64,000 nucleotides of DNA, taken from the NCBI GenBank assembly GCA_020633315.1, contig JACKDV010000010.1, forward strand, positions 124,001 through 188,000, written 5' to 3'. Shown here in pieces: positions 57,038-64,000 of this stretch. The notes beneath the pieces were generated by a model, which made no database searches, was not told where the DNA came from, and was given only the letters and a program-made list of their open reading frames with translations. Within the stretch, counting starts at the first letter, position 1. The number at the start of each line of letters is the position of its first letter. A program made the translations under genes and the position numbers. The stretch comes from Myxococcales bacterium. Its GTDB lineage: Bacteria; Myxococcota_A; Polyangia; Nannocystales; Nannocystaceae.

Positions 57038-58297
57038 CTATGACCGAAGTGGCATGTTGCGCAGTTGCGCCAGCCGTCGCGCGAGGTACCGTCGCTCGAG
57101 CTCGTTGCTGGCCAGCGAGAGCGCACGCTCGTACGCTCGCTCGGCCTCGTCGCTCCGTCCCGCCCGACGCAGCAGATCGGCCCGGGCCGCGGGCAGCAAG
57201 TGGTAGCCCTCCAGGGAGCCTTCGGTCTCGAGCTGGTCGAGCCGCACCAAGCCGGCCTCGGGTCCCTGGGCCATCGCGATCGCGACCGCGCGGTTGAGCT
57301 CGACGATCGGGGAGGGTCGGTGCTGCGCCAGCGCCCCGTAGAGCGCAGCGATCTGGGGCCAGTCGGTCTGTTGCGGGGTGGGCGCGCGACCATGCAGCGC
57401 AGCGATGGCCGCCTGGATCTGGTAGGGCCCGGGGCGTCGCTCGGCCAGGGCCTGGTCGAGCAGGGCGCAGCCGCGCTCGATCTGGGCGTGGTCCCAGCGC
57501 AGCCGGTCCTGCTCCTCGAGCAGCACGAGCTCTCCATCGGTGCCCACCCGGGCCTCGCGACGCGCATCGTGCAGCAGCATCAGCGCGAGCAGCCCGCGGA
57601 CCTCGGGCTCGTGGGGCATCAGCTCGGTGAGGATCCGACCCAGGCGGATCGCCTCGCCGCACAGCTCGCTGCGGATGAGGGCGTCGCCCGAGGTGGCCAC
57701 GTAGCCCTCGTTGAACACCAGGTAGATCACCGCGAGCACCGAGGCCAGGCGCTCGGGCCAGGCGGCGGCGGCCGGGACCTCGTAGGGGATCCCTGCCTGC
57801 TTGATCTTGCGCTTGGCCCGGACCAGGCGCTGCGCCATCGTGGTCTCGCTGGTGAGGAACGCCCGGGCGATCTCGGGGGTGCTCAGGCCGCCCAGGGTGC
57901 TCAAGGTGAGGGCGACTCGGGCGTGCTCGGCCAGCGCGGGGTGGCAGCAGGTGAAGACCAGGCGCAGGCGCTCGTCGGGCAGCTCCCGGTCGAGCAGCTC
58001 GTCGAGCTCGTCCTCGACCCGCGCGAGCATGCGCAGCTCGTCCTCGCGCTCGGCGTGGGTCCGCCGTCGTCGGATCCGGTCGAGCGCACGGTTGCGGGCG
58101 ACGGTGGTCAGCCACGCCCCCGGCCGCTGCGGCACGCCCTCCTTGGGCCAGCGGCGCAGGGCGATGGCGAACGCCTCCTGCACCACGTCCTGGGCCAGCT
58201 CGAACTCGCCGAGGACCTTGATCAGGCTCGCGACGATGCGGCCGGACTCCTCGCGGAAGACGCGATCGAGCGTGGCGCGGATGCCAGGGCTGCTCAT
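57038..58297 (-). CDS. ECF42-group sigma factor with C-terminal TPR-like extension
   Basis: 419 residues, far longer than a minimal ECF. Region 2 is LAQDVVQEAFAIALRRWPKE and AWLTTVARNRALDRIRRRRT; region 4 has GLSTPEIARAFLTSETTMAQ. The C-terminal 220 residues (IYLVFNEGYVATSGDALIR, IVELNRAVAIAMAQGPEAGL, YHLLPAARADLLRRAGRSDE) are the TPR-like extension of the ECF42 group (DUF6596 region). That group is known to pair with DGPF/YCII proteins, and one is encoded 67 bp upstream. The extension is reported to control sigma activity in that group. Confidence 0.92.
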   Translation of the reverse strand: MSSPGIRATLDRVFREESGRIVASLIKVLGEFELAQDVVQEAFAIALRRWPKEGVPQRPGAWLTTVARNRALDRIRRRRTHAEREDELRMLARVEDELDELLDRELPDERLRLVFTCCHPALAEHARVALTLSTLGGLSTPEIARAFLTSETTMAQRLVRAKRKIKQAGIPYEVPAAAAWPERLASVLAVIYLVFNEGYVATSGDALIRSELCGEAIRLGRILTELMPHEPEVRGLLALMLLHDARREARVGTDGELVLLEEQDRLRWDHAQIERGCALLDQALAERRPGPYQIQAAIAALHGRAPTPQQTDWPQIAALYGALAQHRPSPIVELNRAVAIAMAQGPEAGLVRLDQLETEGSLEGYHLLPAARADLLRRAGRSDEAERAYERALSLASNELERRYLARRLAQLRNMPLRS

Positions 58298-58364
58298 GGG
58301 CGCGGCCGTCCCACCGAGCGCTCGGTGGAGACGGGAACCAAGGTAGCGCGGAGAGACCGCGAGC

Positions 58365-58712
58365 TCACCACACCATGAGGGGCCGGACCTCGATCGAGCC
58401 GTGCTTGGCCGAGGGGATCTTGGCGGCCCACGCCAGCGCCTCGTCGAGGTCCTCGCACTCCATCAGGTAGTAGCCGCCGAGCTGCTCGCGGGTCTCGGCG
58501 AAGGGGCCGTCGGTGATCATGGTCTGCCCGTCGCGGACGCGGACGGTGGTGGCGGTCTCGACCGGCTTGAGCGCATCGCCGGCCACCAGCTTGCCGGCTT
58601 CCCGCAGTTGTCGGGTGAACTCCTCATACTCGGCCATGAACGTCTTCTGCTCGTCGGGGCTCATGGTGCGCATGGTGGACTCGGTGTCGTAGATGAGGGC
58701 CATGTACTGCAT
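58365..58712 (-). CDS. DGPF/YCII domain protein (ECF42 partner)
   Basis: 115 residues. The characteristic MITDGPFAETREQLGGYYL is present at about residues 68-86, and the opening MQYMALIYDTES is typical of the family. The protein is small and cytosolic; its activity is not established, though YCII relatives include dioxygenase-like and dehydrochlorinase-like folds. ATG 58712 has a strong AAGGAG 8 nt upstream. It is the first gene of a two-gene unit with the ECF42 sigma factor. Confidence 0.92.
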   Translation of the reverse strand: MQYMALIYDTESTMRTMSPDEQKTFMAEYEEFTRQLREAGKLVAGDALKPVETATTVRVRDGQTMITDGPFAETREQLGGYYLMECEDLDEALAWAAKIPSAKHGSIEVRPLMVW

Positions 58713-58744
58713 GGGTCGGGCTCCTTGGGGTGAATCGTATCCAC

Positions 58745-58771
58745 GACGTGGGAGCCGGGCGCGGATCGACA
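58745..58771 (-). promoter_or_regulatory. candidate ECF42 promoter for the DGPF-sigma operon
   Basis: On the minus strand TGTCGA (58766-58771) is followed after 17 bp by CGTC (58745-58748), upstream of the DGPF start at 58712. TGTCGA in the -35 and CGA/TC-like sequence in the -10 are the motif I recall for ECF42-dependent promoters. If so, the sigma factor activates its own operon. Confidence 0.55.
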
Positions 58772-58838
58772 CCTCCCGAGCTTCTTTTTTCTCTGCGGGC
58801 TCACCGCGACGATCCTGGAACGCTGATAACCTGAGGAC

Positions 58839-60389
58839 ATGTCCAGGACCCTTGCCTTGCCCTTGGCGACCGGAGTGATGCTCGTCGGCTGCTTCAACCC
58901 GCCTGAGCTGGAGGATTCCACCGCCGGCAGCTCGACGGGGCCGGGCCCGACCACGGGGGTGGATGGCAGCAGCAGCGGCATGTCGCCCGAGACCACGGTC
59001 TCCTCGCTCGACGGCTCCACGGGGTCGCCCGAGACGACCAGCGGGCCGGGCACCACCGACGGGGGCAGCAGCGAGAGCACGGCCGCGGGGCCACAGCCGG
59101 ACATCGAGGTCTCGATCGACGGCATGGTGATCCCCAGCGGAGGCACCTACCCGATCGCCGACACGGTGGACGTGGGGGCCCTGGGCGCGGTGGTCACCGT
59201 CACCATCGAGAACGTGGGCGACGACACCCTGACCCTCAGCGGCCTCACCCCCGGGGGCCCCGACGTCAGCCACTTCGCGGTCGACATCATGGGCGTGAGC
59301 CCCTCGCTGGGCGTGGGCGAGAGCACCTCCTTCGGGCTGCGCTTCGCCCCGATCAACGGCGGGCGCAAGGGACTGCTGGTGTCGGTGGGCTCCGACGATC
59401 CCGACGAGGATCCCTACGAGATCACCTTCGACGCCCACACCACGCCCAACCGCTACCGTCCGCTGGCGATGGCCAACCCGCCCTCGGCCCGCTTCAACAT
59501 GGCGATGGCCGCGATCCCGGGGGACCGGATCCTGATGTTCGGCGGCCGCGACAACTCCAACACCCGCCTCAACGACACCTGGGTCTTCGACGTGGAGGCG
59601 GGCACGTGGAGCCAGATCATCCCGGGTCCCTCGCCGCCCATCCGCGACGCGCACGAGATGGTCTACATCGGCAACGACACCGTCGTGCTGTACGGCGGCA
59701 ACACCGTCAACGGCGGAGACGCGGTCGGCCTGGCCGACACCTGGATCTTCGACATCGTGGGCGAGAATTGGAGCCAGGTGATGACGCCGGGGCCGGGGCC
59801 CCGCTTCCAGCACATGATGGTGTCGCTGGGCACCGAGGCCCTGCTGTTCGGCGGGCGCACCGGCTTCACCCACCTGAACGACACCTGGCGCTTCGACGGC
59901 GCGACCCAGACCTGGTCCAACCTGATGCCGGCGGGGTCCACCCCCACGGGGCGCATCACCTCGGCGATGGCCTACGACGGCGTCGACATCGTGGCGCTCT
60001 ACGGCGGCTTCAACAACAACAACCCGCTGGGCGACACCTACGAGTACACCGTCTCGACCAACTCCTGGACGCTGAGCCCCCCCGGGATCTCGCCGGGCAT
60101 CCGGGGCACGCTGGAGGGGGTGTTCCTCGAGGCCGGTCGCATGATCGTGTACAGCGGCAAGGCCGATAGCTGCTGCGACGACCCGGACCCGGGGACCTTC
60201 GCCTACGATCCCACCCCGAGCACCTGGGTGGACATCACCCCGCCGCTGGAGCCGACGCCTCGCTACAACTACGGCATGGCAGCCGTGCCGCTGCGCAACA
60301 AGGCGATCATCTTCGGCGGGCAGCTGCTCAACGCGGGCGCGGGCAGCTCGGTGACCGACACCATCGAGTACGTGGGGCCGCGGCCGTAG
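58839..60389 (+). CDS. Kelch-repeat lipoprotein
   Basis: 516 residues. Signal MSRTLALPLATGVMLVGC with lipobox, then a Ser/Thr/Gly linker of about 75 residues. A beta-sandwich of the type placed between (VTVTIENVGDDTLTLSGLTP) looks like a choice-of-anchor or ASPM-SPD-2-Hydin-like domain. The C-terminal 300 residues are a Kelch propeller: DRILMFGGRDNSNTRLNDTW, TVVLYGGNTVNGGDA, EALLFGGRTGFTHLNDTWRF, IVALYGGFNNNNPLGDTYEY and KAIIFGGQLLNAGAGSS. It probably sits on the cell surface; ligand unknown. Confidence 0.85.
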   Translation: MSRTLALPLATGVMLVGCFNPPELEDSTAGSSTGPGPTTGVDGSSSGMSPETTVSSLDGSTGSPETTSGPGTTDGGSSESTAAGPQPDIEVSIDGMVIPSGGTYPIADTVDVGALGAVVTVTIENVGDDTLTLSGLTPGGPDVSHFAVDIMGVSPSLGVGESTSFGLRFAPINGGRKGLLVSVGSDDPDEDPYEITFDAHTTPNRYRPLAMANPPSARFNMAMAAIPGDRILMFGGRDNSNTRLNDTWVFDVEAGTWSQIIPGPSPPIRDAHEMVYIGNDTVVLYGGNTVNGGDAVGLADTWIFDIVGENWSQVMTPGPGPRFQHMMVSLGTEALLFGGRTGFTHLNDTWRFDGATQTWSNLMPAGSTPTGRITSAMAYDGVDIVALYGGFNNNNPLGDTYEYTVSTNSWTLSPPGISPGIRGTLEGVFLEAGRMIVYSGKADSCCDDPDPGTFAYDPTPSTWVDITPPLEPTPRYNYGMAAVPLRNKAIIFGGQLLNAGAGSSVTDTIEYVGPRP

Positions 60390-60401
60390 CCTGCGGCGCG
60401 A

Positions 60402-60432
60402 CCGGGCTCGTCGCTCGTCGCGGCGAGCCCGG
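60402..60432. terminator. hairpin between convergent Kelch and VIT/vWA genes
   Basis: CCGGGCTCG (60402-60410) pairs with CGAGCCCGG (60424-60432) and the stem extends inward through a G-T wobble to 13 bp, leaving a 5-nt loop (60415-60419). It is in the 66-bp gap between convergent stops. Confidence 0.6.
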
Positions 60433-60455
60433 CGATGCCGTCGGCCGGGCGGGGC

Positions 60456-62561
60456 TCACTCGGGGTCGATGGTGGTCAGCGAGCCGCGTCCGGGCGGCGC
60501 GGCCATCAGCTCCATCATCTGGTCGTCCGAGAGGCCCTCGACCACGTCGGCCCGGCCGCCGTCGACGGGCGGGACCAGCCGCACCGGGTAGCGCAGCAGG
60601 TAGATCTTGTCGTCGAGCTTGCCCGCGGGGATGTCCAGCGCCCACGCGGCCTCGCTCAGGCACTCGCGCAGCTTGTCGTCGGGGCTCTCGAAGTCGGAGG
60701 ACTCGATGCTGGCGAGCATCACCTCGCCCTTGGCGACCTCCATCATCATCACCGCGCGGCCGGCCTGGCCGGGGTCGCGGCGCAGCGCGTGGTTGTAGCA
60801 GACGCGCGCGCGCGGCAGGACGCGGGTGGTGAGGTAGTTGCGGAAGATCTTGCGGTCGAGGTAGCCCTTGCGCTCGAAGCCCCCGCGGCCGGCCTGGGCG
60901 ATGCCCTGCCGGGCGGTGCGCTCGTCGGCGGGGGCGTACCAGGGCGGGCGCACGAAGCCCTCGTCGGCCGCGTCGTCGGCGGTGCCGGCCACCGACGCGG
61001 CCACGGCCTGCGGCAGCCGCTCCTGCTCGATCGCCCGCAGCTTCTCCACCACCTCGTCGCCGTCGAAGCGGCCCTTGATCTCGATGCCCTTGGCGGGCTT
61101 GCCCACGTAGTGCCCGGTGAGCAGGACGAAGTTGCCGGCCACCAGGCCCCGCGGCGGCGGCTGATCGAGGCTCATGTTCTCGGGGAGCACCAGCTCGAGC
61201 TCGGCGAGCACCTGGGGCGCGGCGAGCAGCTCGGCGTCGGTGCGCCCCTCGAGCTGGCCCACCGTCTCCAGGCTGATGCGGGCCCCCAGCGCGGCCGCGA
61301 TGCGGGCCATGGGGTGGGCGGCGTCGAGGCCCGAGCGCACCAGCAGGGGATCGTCGACCACGAAGAGGATCTCGGGACGGTGCCCGCGGCGTCCCACCGC
61401 CTTGTCGACCGCGCGCCGCACCTGCTCGGGCTCGACGCTCACCGGCAGCATGCCGTCGGTGACGATGACGATCATGGGGTGCTTGGCCCCGTGGTCCTTG
61501 GCGCGCTCGACCGCGGCGAGGAGGGTGGCCACCAGGTCGGTCCCCGGGCCGCGCTCGTTGGCGTCGAGGGCCATCCGCAGCTCGGCGCGGGCCTTGGCGT
61601 CGCCCACCCGCGGGGCGTGGGCGCGGTCGCTCATCAGCGGGACCACGCGGCGGGCGAAGCCCAGCGCGTCGAAGGTGGTGGCCTCGGGCAGGTCGTCGAG
61701 CAGGCCCTCGAACATGCGGCGGGTCTGGCTCTGCAGCATCGACGAGGTGCTCAGCGAGCGATCGACCGCGAGCACCACGTGGTCGGGCCGCGGCGGCTTG
61801 GCCACGCCCAGGCGCAGGTACACGCGGAACTCCCCGTCGTCGAAGCCCTCGGGGCCGGGGGTGAGCTCGTAGTGGCCCTCGAGCGCGGTGTGCTTGCCCA
61901 GGTGCGCCGGCCACTTCACCGTCACCCCGCTGCGCGCGGAGCTGACGATGTAGGGCTTGCCGCGGTTGCTGGTGTCGTCGACCCAGAAGGGCTCGCCCTT
62001 GTGCAGGCCCTTGACCAGCACGCGGCGGTCCCACGACAGGTTGAGGGGATCGTTGCCGCGCGAGGGCAGGTCGAGCTCCCAGTTGTTGCCGCGCAGGCGG
62101 GGGAAGACCTCCACCTCCAGCTCGATCTGCACGGTGTGGTCGGGCTCGAGGCCGAAGGCGACCACCTCGGCGCCCGGCAGGCCGCCGCGCTCGGGCGGGG
62201 GCAGGGCCCGGGCGAAGACCGTCCCGGGATCGCGGCGGTCGGGCTCGTTGCGGATGAGGGTGGCCTTGCCGTCGCTCCACTGCCCGTCGCGGGCCACCCG
62301 AATGCCGCGGAGCTGCGCGGTGGGGGGCAGGGCCAGGCTGGCCACCGCATCACGGGTGCTCACGCTCGCGTTGTGCACGGCGGTCCGCAGCCGCAGGGTG
62401 GCCGAGTAGCCGTCGGAGGCCTCGACGATCGCCTCGTAGGACAGCTCCTCCACCGCGAGGTAGCCCGACTCCCCGTCCTGCTGCTCGGCGCTGAGCTGGT
62501 CGGCATGGGCGATGCTCGGCACGAGCAGGCACAGGGCCAGGACACGAGTGAGGGCACGCAC
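60456..62561 (-). CDS. VIT/vWA-domain protein with AgmX/PglI-type C-terminus
   Basis: 701 residues. GTG 62561 gives a signal peptide (RVLALCLLVPSIAHA). A VIT-like beta domain (residues 30-250) precedes a von Willebrand A domain: MIDAS residues in VVLAVDRSLSTSSMLQSQTR and the later MIVIVTDGMLPVSVE. The C-terminal 100 residues match the AgmX/PglI C-terminal domain (RVCYNHALRRDPGQAGRAVM, then LRECLSEAAWALDIP), found in myxobacterial motility and surface proteins. It is exported; ligand unknown. The longer frame from 62624 would put a non-signal leader first. Confidence 0.83.
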   Translation of the reverse strand: MRALTRVLALCLLVPSIAHADQLSAEQQDGESGYLAVEELSYEAIVEASDGYSATLRLRTAVHNASVSTRDAVASLALPPTAQLRGIRVARDGQWSDGKATLIRNEPDRRDPGTVFARALPPPERGGLPGAEVVAFGLEPDHTVQIELEVEVFPRLRGNNWELDLPSRGNDPLNLSWDRRVLVKGLHKGEPFWVDDTSNRGKPYIVSSARSGVTVKWPAHLGKHTALEGHYELTPGPEGFDDGEFRVYLRLGVAKPPRPDHVVLAVDRSLSTSSMLQSQTRRMFEGLLDDLPEATTFDALGFARRVVPLMSDRAHAPRVGDAKARAELRMALDANERGPGTDLVATLLAAVERAKDHGAKHPMIVIVTDGMLPVSVEPEQVRRAVDKAVGRRGHRPEILFVVDDPLLVRSGLDAAHPMARIAAALGARISLETVGQLEGRTDAELLAAPQVLAELELVLPENMSLDQPPPRGLVAGNFVLLTGHYVGKPAKGIEIKGRFDGDEVVEKLRAIEQERLPQAVAASVAGTADDAADEGFVRPPWYAPADERTARQGIAQAGRGGFERKGYLDRKIFRNYLTTRVLPRARVCYNHALRRDPGQAGRAVMMMEVAKGEVMLASIESSDFESPDDKLRECLSEAAWALDIPAGKLDDKIYLLRYPVRLVPPVDGGRADVVEGLSDDQMMELMAAPPGRGSLTTIDPE

Positions 62562-62757
62562 GGGATCCAAGGTAGCCCAGATCGATGGGGAACGCCCGGC
62601 GTGACGAGGGGTCGAGATCCACATGCTCGAAGCTCACGTGGGGAGGTCGGCGGGGTTCCAGGGCATCGGGAGGGCAGCGCCATGAGCGCCAGCGTCCGGG
62701 CGCGTGGAGACCTGGCTCCGCGGGAGCTTGGTGCCGGGGCCCCGAGGGATGGTTTCC

Positions 62758-64000
62758 CTACGGGTTGGACAGGAACACCTGCAGCTCGGCGTCGTGGGCC
62801 ACGAGCAGGTCGAGCGCACCGTCGTCGTCGAGGTCGGCCAGCTCGAGCGCGGTGGGCATCGCTCCCACGTCCACGGGATCGGCGGGCGTGAAGCCGCCCA
62901 CGCCGTTGCCGAGCAGGCGGCTCAGCGTGCTCGAGCCGGTGTCGAGGGTGATCACGTCGAGGTGGCCGTCGTGATCGAGATCGGCCAGGTGCACGCGGGT
63001 GGGCGTGATGCCGACCGTGAAGGGGATCGCTCCGCCGAAGCCACCCAGGCCGTCACCGAGCAGCACCACCAGGGCGTCGAGATCGGAGGACACCACCACC
63101 AGGTCGAGGCGGCCGTCCTCGTTGACGTCGCCCGCGGCCAGGTCTGCGGGCAGGCCGGGCACGGGCTGGAGCGCGGGGGGGCCGAACAGCGCGGCGCCGT
63201 TGCCCGCGTCGACGCTCACCGTGCTGGGGCCCGCGGCGGCCACGTCGAGGTTGCCGTCGCCGTTGAAGTCGCCCAGGGTCATCGCCACCGGGTTGGCCGC
63301 CACCGAGAAGGGCAGCGCCATGCCCAGCCCGCCCGCGCCGTCGGAGAGCAGCAGGCTCACCTGGTTGGGTCCGGCGTCGAGGGTGAGGGCATCGGCGTGG
63401 CCGTCCTCGTCGAAGTCGCCGGTGGCGAGGTCCACCGGCTGGTTGCCCACCGGGAACGACAGGGTCGGCGCGAAGCTGCCGTCGCCCAGCGAGGGCAGCA
63501 GCTCGAGGGTGTTGCCGGTGGTGGTGAGCAGCAGGTCGGCCGAGCCCTCGCGATCGACGTCGGCCGTGGCGAGGGCCGTGGGCACCACGCCCAGGGGCAC
63601 CGGGGTGAGCGAGACCAGGCCACCGAGGCCGTCGCCCGTGAGCACGTAGAGATCGCCGGCTGAGTCCACCACGGCCACGTCGAGGGTGGTGTCGCCGTCG
63701 AGCCGCTCGGTCGCGATGGCGAGCAGGCCCGCGCCCAGCGGGTAGACGTCGGCCGCCTCCAGGCACATCTCGCCGGGCTCGGCCACGCCGTCGCCACAGC
63801 CACCGGGGGGCATGTCGTCCGAGCCGCTGTCGCCGGTGACGTCGCTGCTGGTGTCGAGGTCGCCGGTGGAGCTGGCCCCGTCGTCGCTGCTGCCGTGGTC
63901 GGTGTCGCTGCCACCCGAGCCCTGGATCAGCCCGTAGGCGAACGACAGCCGGGGATCGCGGGCGGCGACCTGCTGGGTGGTGGTGTCCACGCCCAGCGAC
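62758..64000 (-). CDS. FG-GAP/VCBS repeat surface protein, N-terminus beyond window
   Basis: The frame is open to the window edge; the in-window part has about 414 residues. A Ser/Asp/Thr-rich stretch and a CGDGVAEPGEMC segment lead into at least six FG-GAP-type repeats of about 45 residues, with calcium-binding cores such as TGDFDEDGHADALTL, LGDFNGDGNLDVAA, AGDVNEDGRLDLVV, LADLDHDGHLDVIT and LADLDDDGALDLLV. They should form a beta-propeller. The start is not visible: a GTG at 63990 would lack a signal peptide. Probably a secreted or outer-membrane protein. Confidence 0.85.
   Translation of the reverse strand, partial: SLGVDTTTQQVAARDPRLSFAYGLIQGSGGSDTDHGSSDDGASSTGDLDTSSDVTGDSGSDDMPPGGCGDGVAEPGEMCLEAADVYPLGAGLLAIATERLDGDTTLDVAVVDSAGDLYVLTGDGLGGLVSLTPVPLGVVPTALATADVDREGSADLLLTTTGNTLELLPSLGDGSFAPTLSFPVGNQPVDLATGDFDEDGHADALTLDAGPNQVSLLLSDGAGGLGMALPFSVAANPVAMTLGDFNGDGNLDVAAAGPSTVSVDAGNGAALFGPPALQPVPGLPADLAAGDVNEDGRLDLVVVSSDLDALVVLLGDGLGGFGGAIPFTVGITPTRVHLADLDHDGHLDVITLDTGSSTLSRLLGNGVGGFTPADPVDVGAMPTALELADLDDDGALDLLVAHDAELQVFLSNP

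Overview
The window is a very GC-rich chromosomal segment (third codon positions are almost always G or C) that reads as ordinary housekeeping and accessory DNA of a myxobacterium, most likely a member of the Nannocystineae. The pointers are many short Ser/Thr/Gly/Asp-linker lipoproteins, an AgmX/PglI-type C-terminal domain, FG-GAP and Kelch lipoproteins with the Cys-rich lead-in typical of Myxococcota, several ECF sigma factors each with its own partner gene, and very large ATPase/WD40 proteins. The genus call is inference; no rRNA or marker gene is present. I see no tRNA, rRNA, insertion sequence, integrase or CRISPR array.

Layout. 1-5.3 kb (minus): an edge-cut hypothetical, an ECF sigma factor overlapping a nine-helix membrane protein, a GNAT acetyltransferase, a helical-repeat hypothetical and a 55-residue membrane peptide. 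5.4-10.1 kb: a kinase-like protein (plus), then a PhoD-type phosphatase and a PLP decarboxylase (minus). 10.2-18.5 kb: surface lipoproteins, a STAND ATPase regulator with an HTH tail, a choline-monooxygenase-like Rieske oxygenase and a gluzincin-type lipoprotein. 18.6-21.0 kb: a LysR regulator divergent from a DJ-1/PfpI protein and an F420-type NADP reductase-like protein. 21.1-25.9 kb: a CHAT/TPR protein head-to-head with a sigma factor and an anti-sigma-like membrane protein. 26.0-31.6 kb: lipoproteins, an NTF2-like protein, TerB, a polyprenol-kinase-like protein and an RNA-binding RRM protein with a near-consensus promoter. 31.8-35.9 kb: a 1344-residue nSTAND ATPase-WD40 protein. 35.9-39.2 kb: DUF1993, an SDR, a frameshifted Cys-rich protein and a lipoprotein.

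The most interesting region is 39.2-50.1 kb (minus): six genes with 1-4 bp overlaps or a 6 bp gap. In transcription order they are a KefB-like antiporter, TrkA, TrkH, a cation antiporter fused through about 600 helical residues to an AAA+ ATPase, an MscS channel with a lipobox, and an M28-fold lipoprotein that has lost catalytic residues. Together they look like one potassium/osmotic-pressure control system with an ATPase built into the exchanger.

The rest (50.2-64 kb) holds a SIMPL protein, an MFS exporter, a TPR protein whose ATPase domain has lost its P-loop, a MATE exporter, a Cys-repeat lipoprotein, an ECF42 sigma factor with its DGPF partner and a matching promoter, a Kelch lipoprotein, a VIT/vWA/AgmX-type protein and an FG-GAP protein cut by the window end. 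Convergent gene pairs are repeatedly separated by strong GC hairpins, listed as terminators.
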